This document shows, piece after piece, positions 25,552-34,711 of a DNA stretch of 56,217 nt. A program made the position numbers and the translations under genes. The DNA comes from Methylophilales bacterium UBA4017 (GTDB lineage: Bacteria; Pseudomonadota; Gammaproteobacteria; Burkholderiales; Methylophilaceae): positions 1 to 56,217 of the forward strand of contig DGAZ01000011.1 of the NCBI GenBank assembly GCA_002384685.1, read 5' to 3'. The notes under the pieces were generated by a model. That model saw nothing but the letters and a program-made list of their open reading frames with translations, did not search any database and was not told where the DNA came from. Positions within the stretch are counted from its first letter, which is position 1, and each line of letters starts with the position of its first letter.

Positions 25552-26574
25552 ATGAGCCACAAAGTATTCATACAATCTGAAAGTATCAGCTTTGATATTA
25601 AGCCAAGCCAAACTATTTTAGAGGCTGCTATAGCAGCAGGCATTAATATTCCGTTTGGTTGCAGGAACGGCGGGTGTGGCTCCTGTAAAGGAAAGGTTCT
25701 TTCTGGAGAGGTATTTTGTGAGGAGTACCAACAATCTGCAATGACAGATGAAGAAAAGGCCAATGGATCAACCTTATGTTGCCAATCCTATGTTTCATCA
25801 GATGTGCGCTTAGAAATAAAACTAAATAAGGCAAATGACCCGTTGCATGAATCTAAAATTACGCCTGTGAGGGTAGAGGCTTTAACGAAGCTTAGTCATG
25901 ATGTCATGAAAATGTTATTGAAATTGCCAGGGAACAGCACTCTAAAATTTACTGCTGGCCAGTACCTAGAGTTTATTATGGCTGATGGAAGCAGAAGGGC
26001 CTTTTCAATTGCAAGCCCGCCGCATCAGGAATTAATAGAGCTTCATTTAAGATTAATTGATGGCGGTAAGTTTACAAACTTCGTCTTTGAAGAAATGCAG
26101 GAAAAGTCTATCCATCGAATTGAAGCTCCAATAGGCCAATTTTATTTAAGGGACAGCGAGAAGCCGATTATTTTTATTTCGGGAGGTACAGGCTTTGCCC
26201 CAATAAAATCAGTCATAGAAGACATGATTCATCGTGATATAAAACGTACGACATATCTGTATCAGGGCGTTCGTGCCGAAAAAGATCTTTATATGCATGA
26301 GTTATGTTTAGGCTGGCAAAAAGAACACCAACATATTCACTACATACCAGTTTTTTCAGAACCAGAAAAAACCGACAATCAATCTATTAGAACTGGCTTA
26401 GTGCATCAAGCAGTGCTTGATGACTTTCAGTCATTTGAAAATTACCAAGCTTATAGCTGTGGTGCACCTATAGTAGTTCAAACAGCATTTAATGCATTAG
26501 TAGAAAAAGGTTTGTTGGAAGATGAGTTTTTTGCTGATGCTTTTACTTTTGCCCCACCAAAAAATAAAATTTAA
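25552..26574 (+). CDS. Ferredoxin-reductase fusion (CDP-6-deoxyglucoseen reductase-like)
   Basis: A 340-aa electron-transfer flavoprotein. The N-terminal plant-type [2Fe-2S] domain has CRNGGCGSC and a fourth cysteine in TLCCQS. It is followed by an FAD domain with RAFSIAS and a nicotinamide-binding domain starting ISGGTGFAP. Betaproteobacterial homologs are often annotated as CDP-6-deoxy-delta-3,4-glucoseen reductase (AscD), but no deoxysugar genes are near, so the partner is unknown. I chose ATG at 25552; the frame opens earlier inside fxsA. Confidence 0.88.
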   Translation: MSHKVFIQSESISFDIKPSQTILEAAIAAGINIPFGCRNGGCGSCKGKVLSGEVFCEEYQQSAMTDEEKANGSTLCCQSYVSSDVRLEIKLNKANDPLHESKITPVRVEALTKLSHDVMKMLLKLPGNSTLKFTAGQYLEFIMADGSRRAFSIASPPHQELIELHLRLIDGGKFTNFVFEEMQEKSIHRIEAPIGQFYLRDSEKPIIFISGGTGFAPIKSVIEDMIHRDIKRTTYLYQGVRAEKDLYMHELCLGWQKEHQHIHYIPVFSEPEKTDNQSIRTGLVHQAVLDDFQSFENYQAYSCGAPIVVQTAFNALVEKGLLEDEFFADAFTFAPPKNKI

Positions 26575-27317
26575 TTTTTATTTATTATTCGAACTATAGA
26601 CTCATGACTGAGATCATCGGTAATAGTTATACTCGCAAAAATGCTTAACTCATTTTTTATTCTTATATGGTTAGCAATGACATGTACGGAAGATAACCAG
26701 GATAAATGATCAGTTAATTTATGCTGCATCAATTTTTTTGCACTTTCATAGCTGGTAACCAACATAAAAATATTATCAAATCGATCAATACTTTCCTTAA
26801 TTTTTTCTAAATTCAGTCGTAAATAGTTTCTTGAGTAACATTCACCATAAGTTACAAGGCCCCCTTTTTTTTCTAAGCCTTTTCTCAGTGTTTCACGCCC
26901 ACCCTTTCCACGAATAATTAATATTTTATGATTCTTTATGCCAGAAAAAATATCACTTTTAAGTAGATGTTCAGAGTCAAAAGAGTCGCGTGGGCAAAAT
27001 ACCTTACTATCAAAGGTTTCTTGGAGCAGTTTTTTAGTTGATGGGCCGATACAGGAAATTATCAAACTATTAGGAAGCGTTAAATGATGAAAATTCATGC
27101 GAGCTACAAAAAAACTTACCGCATTTGTGCTAATAAAAATGAGATGATGATAGCTAGACAAATCCTGAAGAATTAAATCAAATTCGGCATACTCGTTTAA
27201 CGAGACTATTTCTGTTAATGGATGATGTAAAAACGTTACGTTATTTTTTTCGTAAAATGTTTGATCAACCAAGTTAGTCTTTACGGGCCTTGTTGATATG
27301 AATGCAACATTTTTCAT
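26571..27317 (-). CDS. hemD: Uroporphyrinogen-III synthase
   Basis: Closes and inverts ring D of hydroxymethylbilane to uroporphyrinogen III in heme synthesis. The protein (248 aa) is of low conservation, as usual for HemD, but shows STRPV near the start, an IGPSTKKLL segment and ILIIRGKGGRETL in the middle. The ATG overlaps the hemC stop as ATGA. The hemX and hemY genes that often follow in betaproteobacteria are absent. Confidence 0.9.
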   Translation of the reverse strand: MKNVAFISTRPVKTNLVDQTFYEKNNVTFLHHPLTEIVSLNEYAEFDLILQDLSSYHHLIFISTNAVSFFVARMNFHHLTLPNSLIISCIGPSTKKLLQETFDSKVFCPRDSFDSEHLLKSDIFSGIKNHKILIIRGKGGRETLRKGLEKKGGLVTYGECYSRNYLRLNLEKIKESIDRFDNIFMLVTSYESAKKLMQHKLTDHLSWLSSVHVIANHIRIKNELSIFASITITDDLSHESIVRIINKN

Positions 27318-28231
27318 AGTTCAGATAATAGTTCTTTTGCGCCTTGATCAATGAGAAGCTTGCTTAACGACTCGCCCAGTTTATAAAAGTCTATTTTACT
27401 GCCCTTAATTTCAGCATGAATAATTTTTTCCCCATTAGGAGAGGCGACAAAGCCATTAATTACCATATCATTCCCAGTAATAGAGGCATGTGCTCCCAGA
27501 GGCACCGTACAACTTCCTGCGAGCGAGCGGCTGACCATTCTCTCTGCTAACACACAACGAGAAGTATCTTCGTCATTGAGTGGCTTAAGGAGTAAATCAA
27601 GCTCTTCATTACCTGACAATATCTCAATACCTAAGGCTCCTTGACCAACAGCCGGGATACTAATATTTTTTTCTAAATACATGGTAATTTGATCTTTAAG
27701 GTTAAGCCTAATAAGTCCTGCGGCAGCCAATATGATCGCTCCATATTGGCCATGTTTTAGTTTAGAAAGCCGAGTTTGAAGATTACCTCTCAGCGGCTTT
27801 ATCATGAGATTAGGATATTTTGCTTTTATTTGACTTTGTCGCCTTAAGCTTGAGGTTCCAACTACAGCGCCTGACGGCATTTCATCAAGAGATTTAAATT
27901 GGAGAGAGATGAAGGCATCTCTCGGATCTTCTCTTGCAGTAATGGCCGATAACTGAAAATCTTCATAGATGTCCATAGGCAAATCTTTCATCGAATGTAC
28001 AGCTAAATCCGCTTCTTTTTGCAGCAGAGCTTGTTCTAGCTCTTTAATGAATAGGCCCTTACCGCCAATGGTGGCAAGGGATTGATCTAGAATGATATCG
28101 CCTTGTGTTTTGAAGCCTTTTATTTCGATAGTCAGATGGGGGTAAAGTTTTTTCAGTTGTGATTTTATATGTTCAGCTTGCCACATAGCAAGCGGACTCT
28201 CTCTAGATGCAATGGTAATTTTTTCAATCAT
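27314..28231 (-). CDS. hemC: Porphobilinogen deaminase (hydroxymethylbilane synthase)
   Basis: Joins four porphobilinogens into hydroxymethylbilane. The N-terminus TIASRESPLAMWQA, the VHSMKDLP segment with the catalytic aspartate region, and GTSSLRRQ are all intact. C241 in AGSCTVPLG is the expected attachment site of the dipyrromethane cofactor. I chose ATG at 28231 (MIEKI); length 305 aa. Coupled to hemD and divergent from argH. Confidence 0.97.
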   Translation of the reverse strand: MIEKITIASRESPLAMWQAEHIKSQLKKLYPHLTIEIKGFKTQGDIILDQSLATIGGKGLFIKELEQALLQKEADLAVHSMKDLPMDIYEDFQLSAITAREDPRDAFISLQFKSLDEMPSGAVVGTSSLRRQSQIKAKYPNLMIKPLRGNLQTRLSKLKHGQYGAIILAAAGLIRLNLKDQITMYLEKNISIPAVGQGALGIEILSGNEELDLLLKPLNDEDTSRCVLAERMVSRSLAGSCTVPLGAHASITGNDMVINGFVASPNGEKIIHAEIKGSKIDFYKLGESLSKLLIDQGAKELLSEL

Positions 28232-28317
28232 AATTAAATAGAATTTTAGCACAGACCCGACATTGCAATTTCATATATAATTCAGGTAAATAAAGACTTA
28301 AAGTGATATTTAAATTA

Positions 28318-29700
28318 ATGAATAAAAAACAAACAAAATGGTCAGAAAGATTTTCAGAGCCTACAAAAGAAGTAGTAAAAAGGTTCACAGGATCCGTTAA
28401 TTTTGACAAAAGACTCGCATTGGTGGATATCCAAGGATCTCTCGCGCATGCTGAAATGCTAATGAAGCAAAAAATTATTCTAATTAAAGATTATAAGGCT
28501 ATTGAGAAAGGGCTTAATCAAATTAGAAAAGAGGTTATCAATAATAAGTTTGAATGGTCGTTAGATTTTGAAGATGTTCACTTAAATATAGAAAAAAGGT
28601 TAACGGATATTATTGGTGATTCGGGCAAGAAATTGCACACCGGAAGGTCAAGAAATGATCAAGTAGCTACCGATATGAGACTGTACCTTAGAGGTGCTGT
28701 TGATAGCATTATTGATCAGATCAATCATTTGCAGAAAGCAACGCTTGTTTTGGCAGAAGATCATATTACAACGATTATGCCTGGCCTTACGCATTTACAG
28801 GTCGCTCAACCGGTAAGTTTCGCCCATCATTTGTTAGCATATGTCGAGATGCTAGACAGAGATAAATCCAGGCTTGTAGATGCAAGAAAGAGGATGAATC
28901 TTTTACCTTTAGGCGCCGCAGCTCTTGCAGGAACGTCTTATCCAATTAATAGAAATTTTGTCGCAAAAAAACTTGGTTTCGATGGAATAATCGAGAACTC
29001 AATGGATGCTGTTTCTGATAGAGATTTTTTGATTGAGTTTAACTCCGCCGCAGCCATCCTTATGATGCATTTGTCCAGATGGTCAGAGGAGCTAATCATG
29101 TGGTCTAGCCCGTTCTTTGGTTATATTGAGATATCAGACAGTTTTTGTACAGGATCAAGCATAATGCCTCAGAAAAAAAATCCGGATGTTCCTGAGCTTG
29201 TGAGAGGAAAAACCGGGAGAGTTTATGGGCATTTGATGTCGCTGCTAACGCTTATGAAGTCTCAACCACTCGCTTATAATAAAGACAATCAAGAAGATAA
29301 AGAGCCAATATTTGATGTGATTGATACACTTCAAGATACATTGGAAATATTTCCTGAGATGATAGCTGAACTCAAGGTATTCCCTGAAAATATGCAGGTT
29401 GCTGCAATGAAAGGCTATGCAACAGCTACAGATCTTGCGGATTATCTAGTGAATAAGGGGCTACCGTTTAGAGAGTCGCATGGCATTGTGGCTAGGGTGG
29501 TAAAAGAGGCAGTTAGCAAAAATTGCGACATTAGTGAATTTCAGTTAAGTGCACTACAGAAATTTTCCTCTGTGATTGATAAGGATGTATACAAATACTT
29601 AACGCTTGAAGGATCAATTCAATCAAGGAAGCATGTTGGAGGTACAGCTTTTAGTGCCGTTAAAAAGGCTATTGCAAAAGCTAAAATAAAATTAAAGTGA
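28318..29700 (+). CDS. argH: Argininosuccinate lyase
   Basis: Last step of arginine synthesis, argininosuccinate to arginine and fumarate; a soluble homotetramer. The family signature GSSIMPQKKNPDVPE holds the catalytic serine at about residue 280. N-terminal WSERFSEP and HTGRSRNDQ are also typical. I chose ATG at 28318 (MNKKQ) over 28303; length 460 aa. Divergent from hemC; ends 3 bases before the converging DUF442 gene. Confidence 0.97.
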   Translation: MNKKQTKWSERFSEPTKEVVKRFTGSVNFDKRLALVDIQGSLAHAEMLMKQKIILIKDYKAIEKGLNQIRKEVINNKFEWSLDFEDVHLNIEKRLTDIIGDSGKKLHTGRSRNDQVATDMRLYLRGAVDSIIDQINHLQKATLVLAEDHITTIMPGLTHLQVAQPVSFAHHLLAYVEMLDRDKSRLVDARKRMNLLPLGAAALAGTSYPINRNFVAKKLGFDGIIENSMDAVSDRDFLIEFNSAAAILMMHLSRWSEELIMWSSPFFGYIEISDSFCTGSSIMPQKKNPDVPELVRGKTGRVYGHLMSLLTLMKSQPLAYNKDNQEDKEPIFDVIDTLQDTLEIFPEMIAELKVFPENMQVAAMKGYATATDLADYLVNKGLPFRESHGIVARVVKEAVSKNCDISEFQLSALQKFSSVIDKDVYKYLTLEGSIQSRKHVGGTAFSAVKKAIAKAKIKLK

Positions 29701-29703
29701 TCT

Positions 29704-30105
29704 CTACCTTAGCAGCGTGCTAAGGTCGTACCCAGCGCTTGCAGTAAGCTCTAGAATTTCCTTTGAAGATCTATCGCTAGATTCAGAAAGCGCCCACAAC
29801 ATGGATGACCTTGTTCCCGTTCTACAATATGCAAAAATAGGTTTTTGAGCATTAACATAGTGGGACTTAAAATCTGATACATCTTTTTGGGTAATGGCAT
29901 TACCTATGACAGGCTGGTGAATAAAGTTTATCTCCAAAGCTTTGGCTATCTTTTCAAGTTCGGTTGCACTTGGTTGATTAGGTTCTTCTGAATCTGGACG
30001 ATTGCAAAAAATAGTTTGAAACCCATGCTGTTTTAACAATGCAATGTCATCGGCTTGAATTTGATCTGATACTACGTAATCTTCGATAATTTTATTTAGC
30101 TTCAT
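29704..30105 (-). CDS. DUF442/TIGR01244 phosphatase-fold protein
   Basis: A 133-aa soluble protein with the cysteine phosphatase loop CRTGTRS (Cys-x5-Arg) near residues 94-100, in the beta-lactamase hydrolase-like (Blh/DUF442) family. The N-terminal YVVSDQIQADDI and FCNRPDSEE segments fit. Some members are fused to sulfur-handling enzymes, but the substrate here is unknown. It is the last gene of the rph-rdgB-hemW run, 2 bases after hemW. Confidence 0.85.
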   Translation of the reverse strand: MKLNKIIEDYVVSDQIQADDIALLKQHGFQTIFCNRPDSEEPNQPSATELEKIAKALEINFIHQPVIGNAITQKDVSDFKSHYVNAQKPIFAYCRTGTRSSMLWALSESSDRSSKEILELTASAGYDLSTLLR

Positions 30106-30107
30106 TT

Positions 30108-31286
30108 CTAATGATCCCTCATAAAAATTTGTAATAATTCATTCAAAAATTGTTGACCTAATATGGTAGGTTTTATCATATCACTGGTTTCAACCAGCAG
30201 CTTTTTATCTTTAGCCTCATCTAATTCTTTTTTAATTTGATCTAGAGAGATTCCAGTATTTGATGAGAACAGTTTTTTCTTGAATCCTTGATTTAATCTA
30301 AGAGCATTCATCATAAACTCAAAAATTAATTCATTCTGTGTCAGTAACTTTTCTTCAATAAAGGGACTATTTTTTTTAATGCTATCAATATATTGGCTAG
30401 GATTCTTATAACAAGAAAACCGTTTTTGATGATTGTCTTCCAATGTAATTTTACTGTGTGCTCCTGCCCCAAAGCCCAAATAATCTCCAAATTCCCAGTA
30501 ATTCATATTGTGCCTACAATGCTTAAATTCCTTAGCAAAAGCTGAAGTCTCATAATGATGAAAATTATGTTCTGCCAATGTCTGGATAATAATGTCTCCC
30601 ATATCTGCGCTATCATCTTCGCTCGGGAGTGACGGAGGAAATTTGTGAAAAATAGTATTGGGCTCAATAGTGAGATGATAGTAAGAAATATGATCGGGTT
30701 TAATCGCTAATGCTGTGTTGATATCCTCTAATAAGTCCGTTTGAGTTTGATTAGGTAAGGCAAACATCAGGTCAAGGTTGATATTGCTAAACAACTTTCT
30801 TGCCCATTGAGCTGCTTCGAAGGCTTGCTCTTTATCATGTATGCGCTCTAAAATCTTTAGATGTCCGTTGTTAAAGCTTTGAATACCTAAGGACACTCTA
30901 TTAACACCCACCTGCTTATAGCCTTCAAAATAGCTTTTATCCATAGTTCCAGGATTTGCCTCGAGGGTAATCTCACAATCATTCATCAATTTAAATTGAT
31001 GAGATATAGCCAAAATGATTCTATTTATTGAATCGGGTGAAAATAGACTTGGTGTGCCCCCGCCAAAAAATATTGAATGTATTGTTCGTCTAGAATAATC
31101 ATTTGATATCGCAATTTGGCTCAACAATGCATCTGTATATATTTTTTCTTGATCTTCAATTGAACTGTTACGCAGTTCGTGCGAATTGAAGTCACAATAA
31201 GGACATTTATGAATGCACCAAGGTATGTGTACATAAATAGAAAGAGGCTTATTATCCAAATTGTTGTCGATAAGGTTTTTTGCCAA
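30108..31286 (-). CDS. hemW: HemW, radical SAM heme chaperone
   Basis: A coproporphyrinogen-III-oxidase-like protein now regarded as a heme chaperone. The [4Fe-4S]/SAM motif is CIHKCPYCDFNSH (Cys-x3-Cys-x2-Cys), followed by FFGGGTPS and ANPGT. The C-terminal winged-helix-like part is present; length 392 aa. The start is a TTG (31286), since no ATG lies before the conserved YVHIPWC. It follows a 76-aa gene after 5 bases; rdgB-hemW adjacency is common in proteobacteria. Confidence 0.93.
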   Translation of the reverse strand: MAKNLIDNNLDNKPLSIYVHIPWCIHKCPYCDFNSHELRNSSIEDQEKIYTDALLSQIAISNDYSRRTIHSIFFGGGTPSLFSPDSINRIILAISHQFKLMNDCEITLEANPGTMDKSYFEGYKQVGVNRVSLGIQSFNNGHLKILERIHDKEQAFEAAQWARKLFSNINLDLMFALPNQTQTDLLEDINTALAIKPDHISYYHLTIEPNTIFHKFPPSLPSEDDSADMGDIIIQTLAEHNFHHYETSAFAKEFKHCRHNMNYWEFGDYLGFGAGAHSKITLEDNHQKRFSCYKNPSQYIDSIKKNSPFIEEKLLTQNELIFEFMMNALRLNQGFKKKLFSSNTGISLDQIKKELDEAKDKKLLVETSDMIKPTILGQQFLNELLQIFMRDH

Positions 31287-31291
31287 GAATT

Positions 31292-31522
31292 TTATTTCTT
31301 TTTGATAGGGTTGTGAAGGTTATTAATTATATAGCGAAGTGTTTCGCGCATTTGCCCGTCTTGAACTTCCATAAGCAAGCCGTCCTCAAAAGCATCTTGA
31401 ACTATTTGTTGTATTTCATCAAAGTTATCTCCCATAACTTTGATTTTTTCAGTACACGAAACGATGGTGTCATCATCACGTTTCCATACAGGCCAATTTT
31501 TATTTTTATTTTTCTTAGTCAT
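31292..31522 (-). CDS. Conserved small betaproteobacterial protein (76 aa)
   Basis: A 76-aa soluble protein. WPVWKRDDDTIVSCTEKIKV and the acidic helix with QDAFEDGLLM resemble a small conserved hypothetical protein I recall from many betaproteobacteria, which supports the taxonomic guess. It overlaps the end of rdgB by 8 bases and precedes hemW by 5. Function unknown. Confidence 0.75.
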   Translation of the reverse strand: MTKKNKNKNWPVWKRDDDTIVSCTEKIKVMGDNFDEIQQIVQDAFEDGLLMEVQDGQMRETLRYIINNLHNPIKKK

Positions 31523-32108
31523 AAATCATTTTAAGTTTATGTGTTAATTTTTGCAAAGCTTGTGCCCTGTGACTGATTCGGTTTTTTATATCAAACTCTA
31601 GTTCAGCTGACGATTTTTCGGTTTTATAATCAAGGAATATAGGGTCGTAGCCGAAACCATTAGCCCCTCTTGGGTTTTTCAATATTTCACCCGCCCAAAT
31701 ACCCTCTGTAATTAATGGCTCAGGATCTAAGTAATGCCGAATAAATACCATAGAACAGTGAAAATGAGCCTTACGATTAGCCTCATTGCTTAAAGTGTCA
31801 AGGAGTTTGATAATATTTTCTTTGTCAGTAGCTGCCGGACCAGCATACCTTGCTGAATGAATACCAGGCCCCCCCTCAAGGATGTCAACACAAATACCGG
31901 AATCATCAGCAATAGCTGGCAAGCCGGTTTTTTTTGAAGCATGCCTAGCTTTAGCCAAAGCATTTTCTATGAATGTGTCAAACGGTTCCGGGCAGGATTC
32001 AATATTAAGATCTGATAGTGAACAGAACTGTACATTACTCATGCCCATTAAATCTGTTATTTCAGCCAGTTTTTTAGGATTATTGGTTGCGATAATAATT
32101 TTTTGCAT
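31515..32108 (-). CDS. rdgB: dITP/XTP pyrophosphatase
   Basis: Removes non-canonical purine nucleoside triphosphates from the nucleotide pool. The family pattern is complete: N-terminal IATNNPKKLAE, ADDSGICVD, GIHSARYAG and GFGYDPIF, with SHRAQAL at the end. Length 197 aa. Five bases after rph, same direction, as in many proteobacteria. Confidence 0.96.
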   Translation of the reverse strand: MQKIIIATNNPKKLAEITDLMGMSNVQFCSLSDLNIESCPEPFDTFIENALAKARHASKKTGLPAIADDSGICVDILEGGPGIHSARYAGPAATDKENIIKLLDTLSNEANRKAHFHCSMVFIRHYLDPEPLITEGIWAGEILKNPRGANGFGYDPIFLDYKTEKSSAELEFDIKNRISHRAQALQKLTHKLKMIYD

Positions 32109-32113
32109 GAGAG

Positions 32114-32830
32114 TTATTTGTTTAATGCTTCTGATTGCATCTGTATGATCGATTGAATGCCTTTTGATGCTACAAGAATCAATTGATCCATCTCATCTTT
32201 GGTAAAGGGCATACCTTCAGCAGTACCCTGAATTTCAACAAAGCACCCTTTTCCTGTCATAACAAAATTCATGTCCGTATCACACTCTGAGTCCTCCGAA
32301 TAATCTAAATCTAATAAAATATCAGCACCTTTGATGCCTGCTGATATTGCTGCAATCGAGTCGATAATCGGAGACTCGGTGAGTTTTTTATTTTTAAGCA
32401 AATGGTCAATTGCGTCATGAAGGGCCACATAAGAACCAGAAATACTTGCTGTTCTTGTTCCACCATCTGCCTGAATAACATCACAGTCTATGAAAATTGT
32501 TCTTTCCCCCAGCTTTTTTAAGTCGATAATAGCCCGCAAACTCCTTCCAATTAAGCGTTGAATTTCTTGAGTCCTCCCGGATTGCTTCCCTCTAGCAGAT
32601 TCTCTACCCATTCTGGATGATGTAGACCGAGGAAGCATGCCATACTCAGCAGTAACCCATCCCTGGCCTTTACCTTTTAAAAATGACGGAACATTTTCTT
32701 CAATACTCGCATTACAAATAACGTGAGTGTCGCCACATTTAACCAACACTGATCCTTCAGCATGTTTAGTATAATTTCTTATAAATTCTATAGGCCTTAG
32801 TTCATCAGCACTTCTTTTTAACGCTCGCAT
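32114..32830 (-). CDS. rph: Ribonuclease PH
   Basis: A phosphorolytic 3'-to-5' exoribonuclease that trims tRNA precursors. Key segments: R-L-R-P-I start (ELRPIEF), SARGKQSGRTQEIQRLIGRS, the IDCDVIQADGGTRTASI core and the acidic SEDSECDTDMN. Length 238 aa. An AAAGG ribosome-binding site precedes the ATG. It leads the minus-strand run rph-rdgB-76aa-hemW-DUF442 and diverges from yicC. Confidence 0.97.
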   Translation of the reverse strand: MRALKRSADELRPIEFIRNYTKHAEGSVLVKCGDTHVICNASIEENVPSFLKGKGQGWVTAEYGMLPRSTSSRMGRESARGKQSGRTQEIQRLIGRSLRAIIDLKKLGERTIFIDCDVIQADGGTRTASISGSYVALHDAIDHLLKNKKLTESPIIDSIAAISAGIKGADILLDLDYSEDSECDTDMNFVMTGKGCFVEIQGTAEGMPFTKDEMDQLILVASKGIQSIIQMQSEALNK

Positions 32831-32866
32831 TTTGTTAACCTTTATTTTTTATGTTGTAGTTATGTG

Positions 32867-32923
32867 ATTATAGTCTATCAAAAACCTCTAAATTAAACTC
32901 TTTACATTGTTTCTAGTTATAAT
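32867..32923. promoter_or_regulatory. Divergent -10 boxes between rph and yicC
   Basis: A TATAAT on the minus strand (32872-32867, toward rph) and one on the plus strand (32918-32923, toward yicC) stand back to back in the 138-base gap. Neither has a clear -35 box at 16-18 bases, so the call rests on the -10 sequences and on position. Confidence 0.4.
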
Positions 32924-32968
32924 TAAGGAATAAGTAAAATCGTAATTCAATAGGGCTAAAGGTAAATC

Positions 32969-33832
32969 ATGACTTCGAGTATGACGGGATTTTGTTTTAA
33001 AGAAAAACAGATTAAAGGTGCTAGTTTAATTATTGAGCTTAAGACATTGAATAGTAGATATTTCGAGCTGAATCTTAGGCTTGCAGACCAATTGAAAATT
33101 TATGAATCTAAAGTTCGGGAGATGATTTCAGCTAAAATTTCGAGGGGCAAAGTTGACTGTAGGATCTTCTTAAAAATAGAAGAGAACCAAGCTACTGCTT
33201 ATTCAGTAAATCCAGCCGAACTAAAGACAATAGTAAATGCCACGGAAAAAATTGCAAAATCGCTAAAAAACCCGGCACCCATTAATCCTATTGATATTCT
33301 AGGTCTTCTCTCTAATCAGACAAAGGTTTCTCTGGATAAAAATATACGAAAAGACGTTTTGGATTTTTTAGACGATTCTCTTGGAATGTTAGTTAATGAT
33401 AGACAAAGAGAGGGTAGTAAGATCAGAACTGTCATTTTAAAAAATATCAAATTGGTGGAGTTATTAGTTGGCAGGGCAAAAAAGATTATGCCGAAAGTCA
33501 TTAAAAAACATCAAAGTAAAATTACCAAAAAATTCAAAGAGGCTCTTTTAGATATTGATGACTCAAGGTTAAAACAGGAATTTTTACTTTTTATTCAAAA
33601 AAGCGACATTACTGAAGAGATAGATCGAATTGAATCGCATATAATTGAGCTTAAAAGGTTAATTAATGGGTCGATCCCATCCGGAAAAAAAATGGATTTT
33701 TTAATGCAAGAGTTTAACAGAGAAGCAAATACTATAGGCTCCAAAGCAATTTCGGTTGATATCTCTAATATATCAATTGAATTAAAAGTGTATATTGAAC
33801 AGATTAGAGAACAAATACAGAATATAGAATAA
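32969..33832 (+). CDS. yicC: YicC family endoribonuclease
   Basis: Homologs of YicC are hexameric RNA-cleaving proteins. The N-terminus SSMTGFCFKE and LIIELKTLNSRYFELNLRL, and the C-terminus with SGKKMDFLMQEFNREANTIGSKA, are the two conserved blocks of the family. Length 287 aa. Its stop overlaps the gmk ATG as TAATG, and yicC-gmk-rpoZ-spoT is the usual order. Confidence 0.95.
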   Translation: MTSSMTGFCFKEKQIKGASLIIELKTLNSRYFELNLRLADQLKIYESKVREMISAKISRGKVDCRIFLKIEENQATAYSVNPAELKTIVNATEKIAKSLKNPAPINPIDILGLLSNQTKVSLDKNIRKDVLDFLDDSLGMLVNDRQREGSKIRTVILKNIKLVELLVGRAKKIMPKVIKKHQSKITKKFKEALLDIDDSRLKQEFLLFIQKSDITEEIDRIESHIIELKRLINGSIPSGKKMDFLMQEFNREANTIGSKAISVDISNISIELKVYIEQIREQIQNIE

Positions 33833-34461
33833 TGACCAATCAATTTCTCGGCAATTTATTTATTATATCTGCGGCATCAGGCACGGGTAAAACATCTTTA
33901 GTCAAAGAAATATTAGCCCATAACAAAGATATATCCATTTCAATTTCTCATACAACACGACTTGCAAGACTGGCTGAAATTGAGGGGAAAGACTATTTTT
34001 TTGTTACAGAAAGAAAGTTCAAAGAAATGCAAGCAGACGAAGCGTTCTTTGAGAGCGCAGAATGTCACGGATCTTTTTACGGGACATCCAAAGAATCTAT
34101 TAATCAAATACGTGAAGCGGGTAAAGACATTATTCTAGAAATAGACTGGCAAGGTGCCGTGAGTATAAAGGCAATATTTCCTGAAGCGGTAAGTATATTT
34201 ATATTACCTCCTAGCATGGAAAAGTTAGAGGAAAGATTAAGAGCTAGAGGCCAAGATTCGGAGCAAACAATCATTAAAAGATTGGCAGCAGCGAGGAGTG
34301 AAATGAGTCATATTGAAAAATTTGATTATGTTACAATCAACGATGATTTCGATGATGCATTAAAGCAGTTACAAGCAATCATATTGGCTGAAAGATTAAA
34401 AACTAACAGTCAAATGAAAACGCATTATCAATTAATTAATCAACTCACGAAACAACCCTAG
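33832..34461 (+). CDS. gmk: Guanylate kinase
   Basis: Phosphorylates GMP to GDP with ATP. The P-loop is ASGTGKTS, followed by the GMP-binding SHTTRLAR and GKDYFFVT segments, then LEIDWQGA. A notable change is RLARLAEIEG, where most homologs have R.PR.GE.dG. Length 209 aa. Coupled to yicC; rpoZ starts 11 bases downstream. Confidence 0.96.
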   Translation: MTNQFLGNLFIISAASGTGKTSLVKEILAHNKDISISISHTTRLARLAEIEGKDYFFVTERKFKEMQADEAFFESAECHGSFYGTSKESINQIREAGKDIILEIDWQGAVSIKAIFPEAVSIFILPPSMEKLEERLRARGQDSEQTIIKRLAAARSEMSHIEKFDYVTINDDFDDALKQLQAIILAERLKTNSQMKTHYQLINQLTKQP

Positions 34462-34472
34462 GAATAAATAAA

Positions 34473-34685
34473 ATGGCACGAATAACTATAGACGATTGTT
34501 TGGAACAAATACCAAATCGATTTCAATTAACATTAGTAGCATCACTAAGATGTAGACAGCTATCTAATGGAGCTGAGCCTTTGCTTGATGTAGAAGGTTC
34601 AAATGACAAGCCATCAGTAATTGCTTTGCGTGAAATCGCTGCAGGTCTAATTGGCGAAGATATTTTAATCAAAAACATCACTTAG
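34473..34685 (+). CDS. rpoZ: RNA polymerase omega subunit
   Basis: Helps assemble RNA polymerase and forms part of a ppGpp-binding site. The 70-aa protein shows MARITIDDCL, NRFQLTLVASLRCRQL and the IALREIAAG segment of omega. It stands between gmk and spoT, the standard arrangement. AGGA lies upstream of the ATG. Confidence 0.96.
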   Translation: MARITIDDCLEQIPNRFQLTLVASLRCRQLSNGAEPLLDVEGSNDKPSVIALREIAAGLIGEDILIKNIT

Positions 34686-34711
34686 AAACTTAATTTCTAT
34701 TGGGGGGATAA

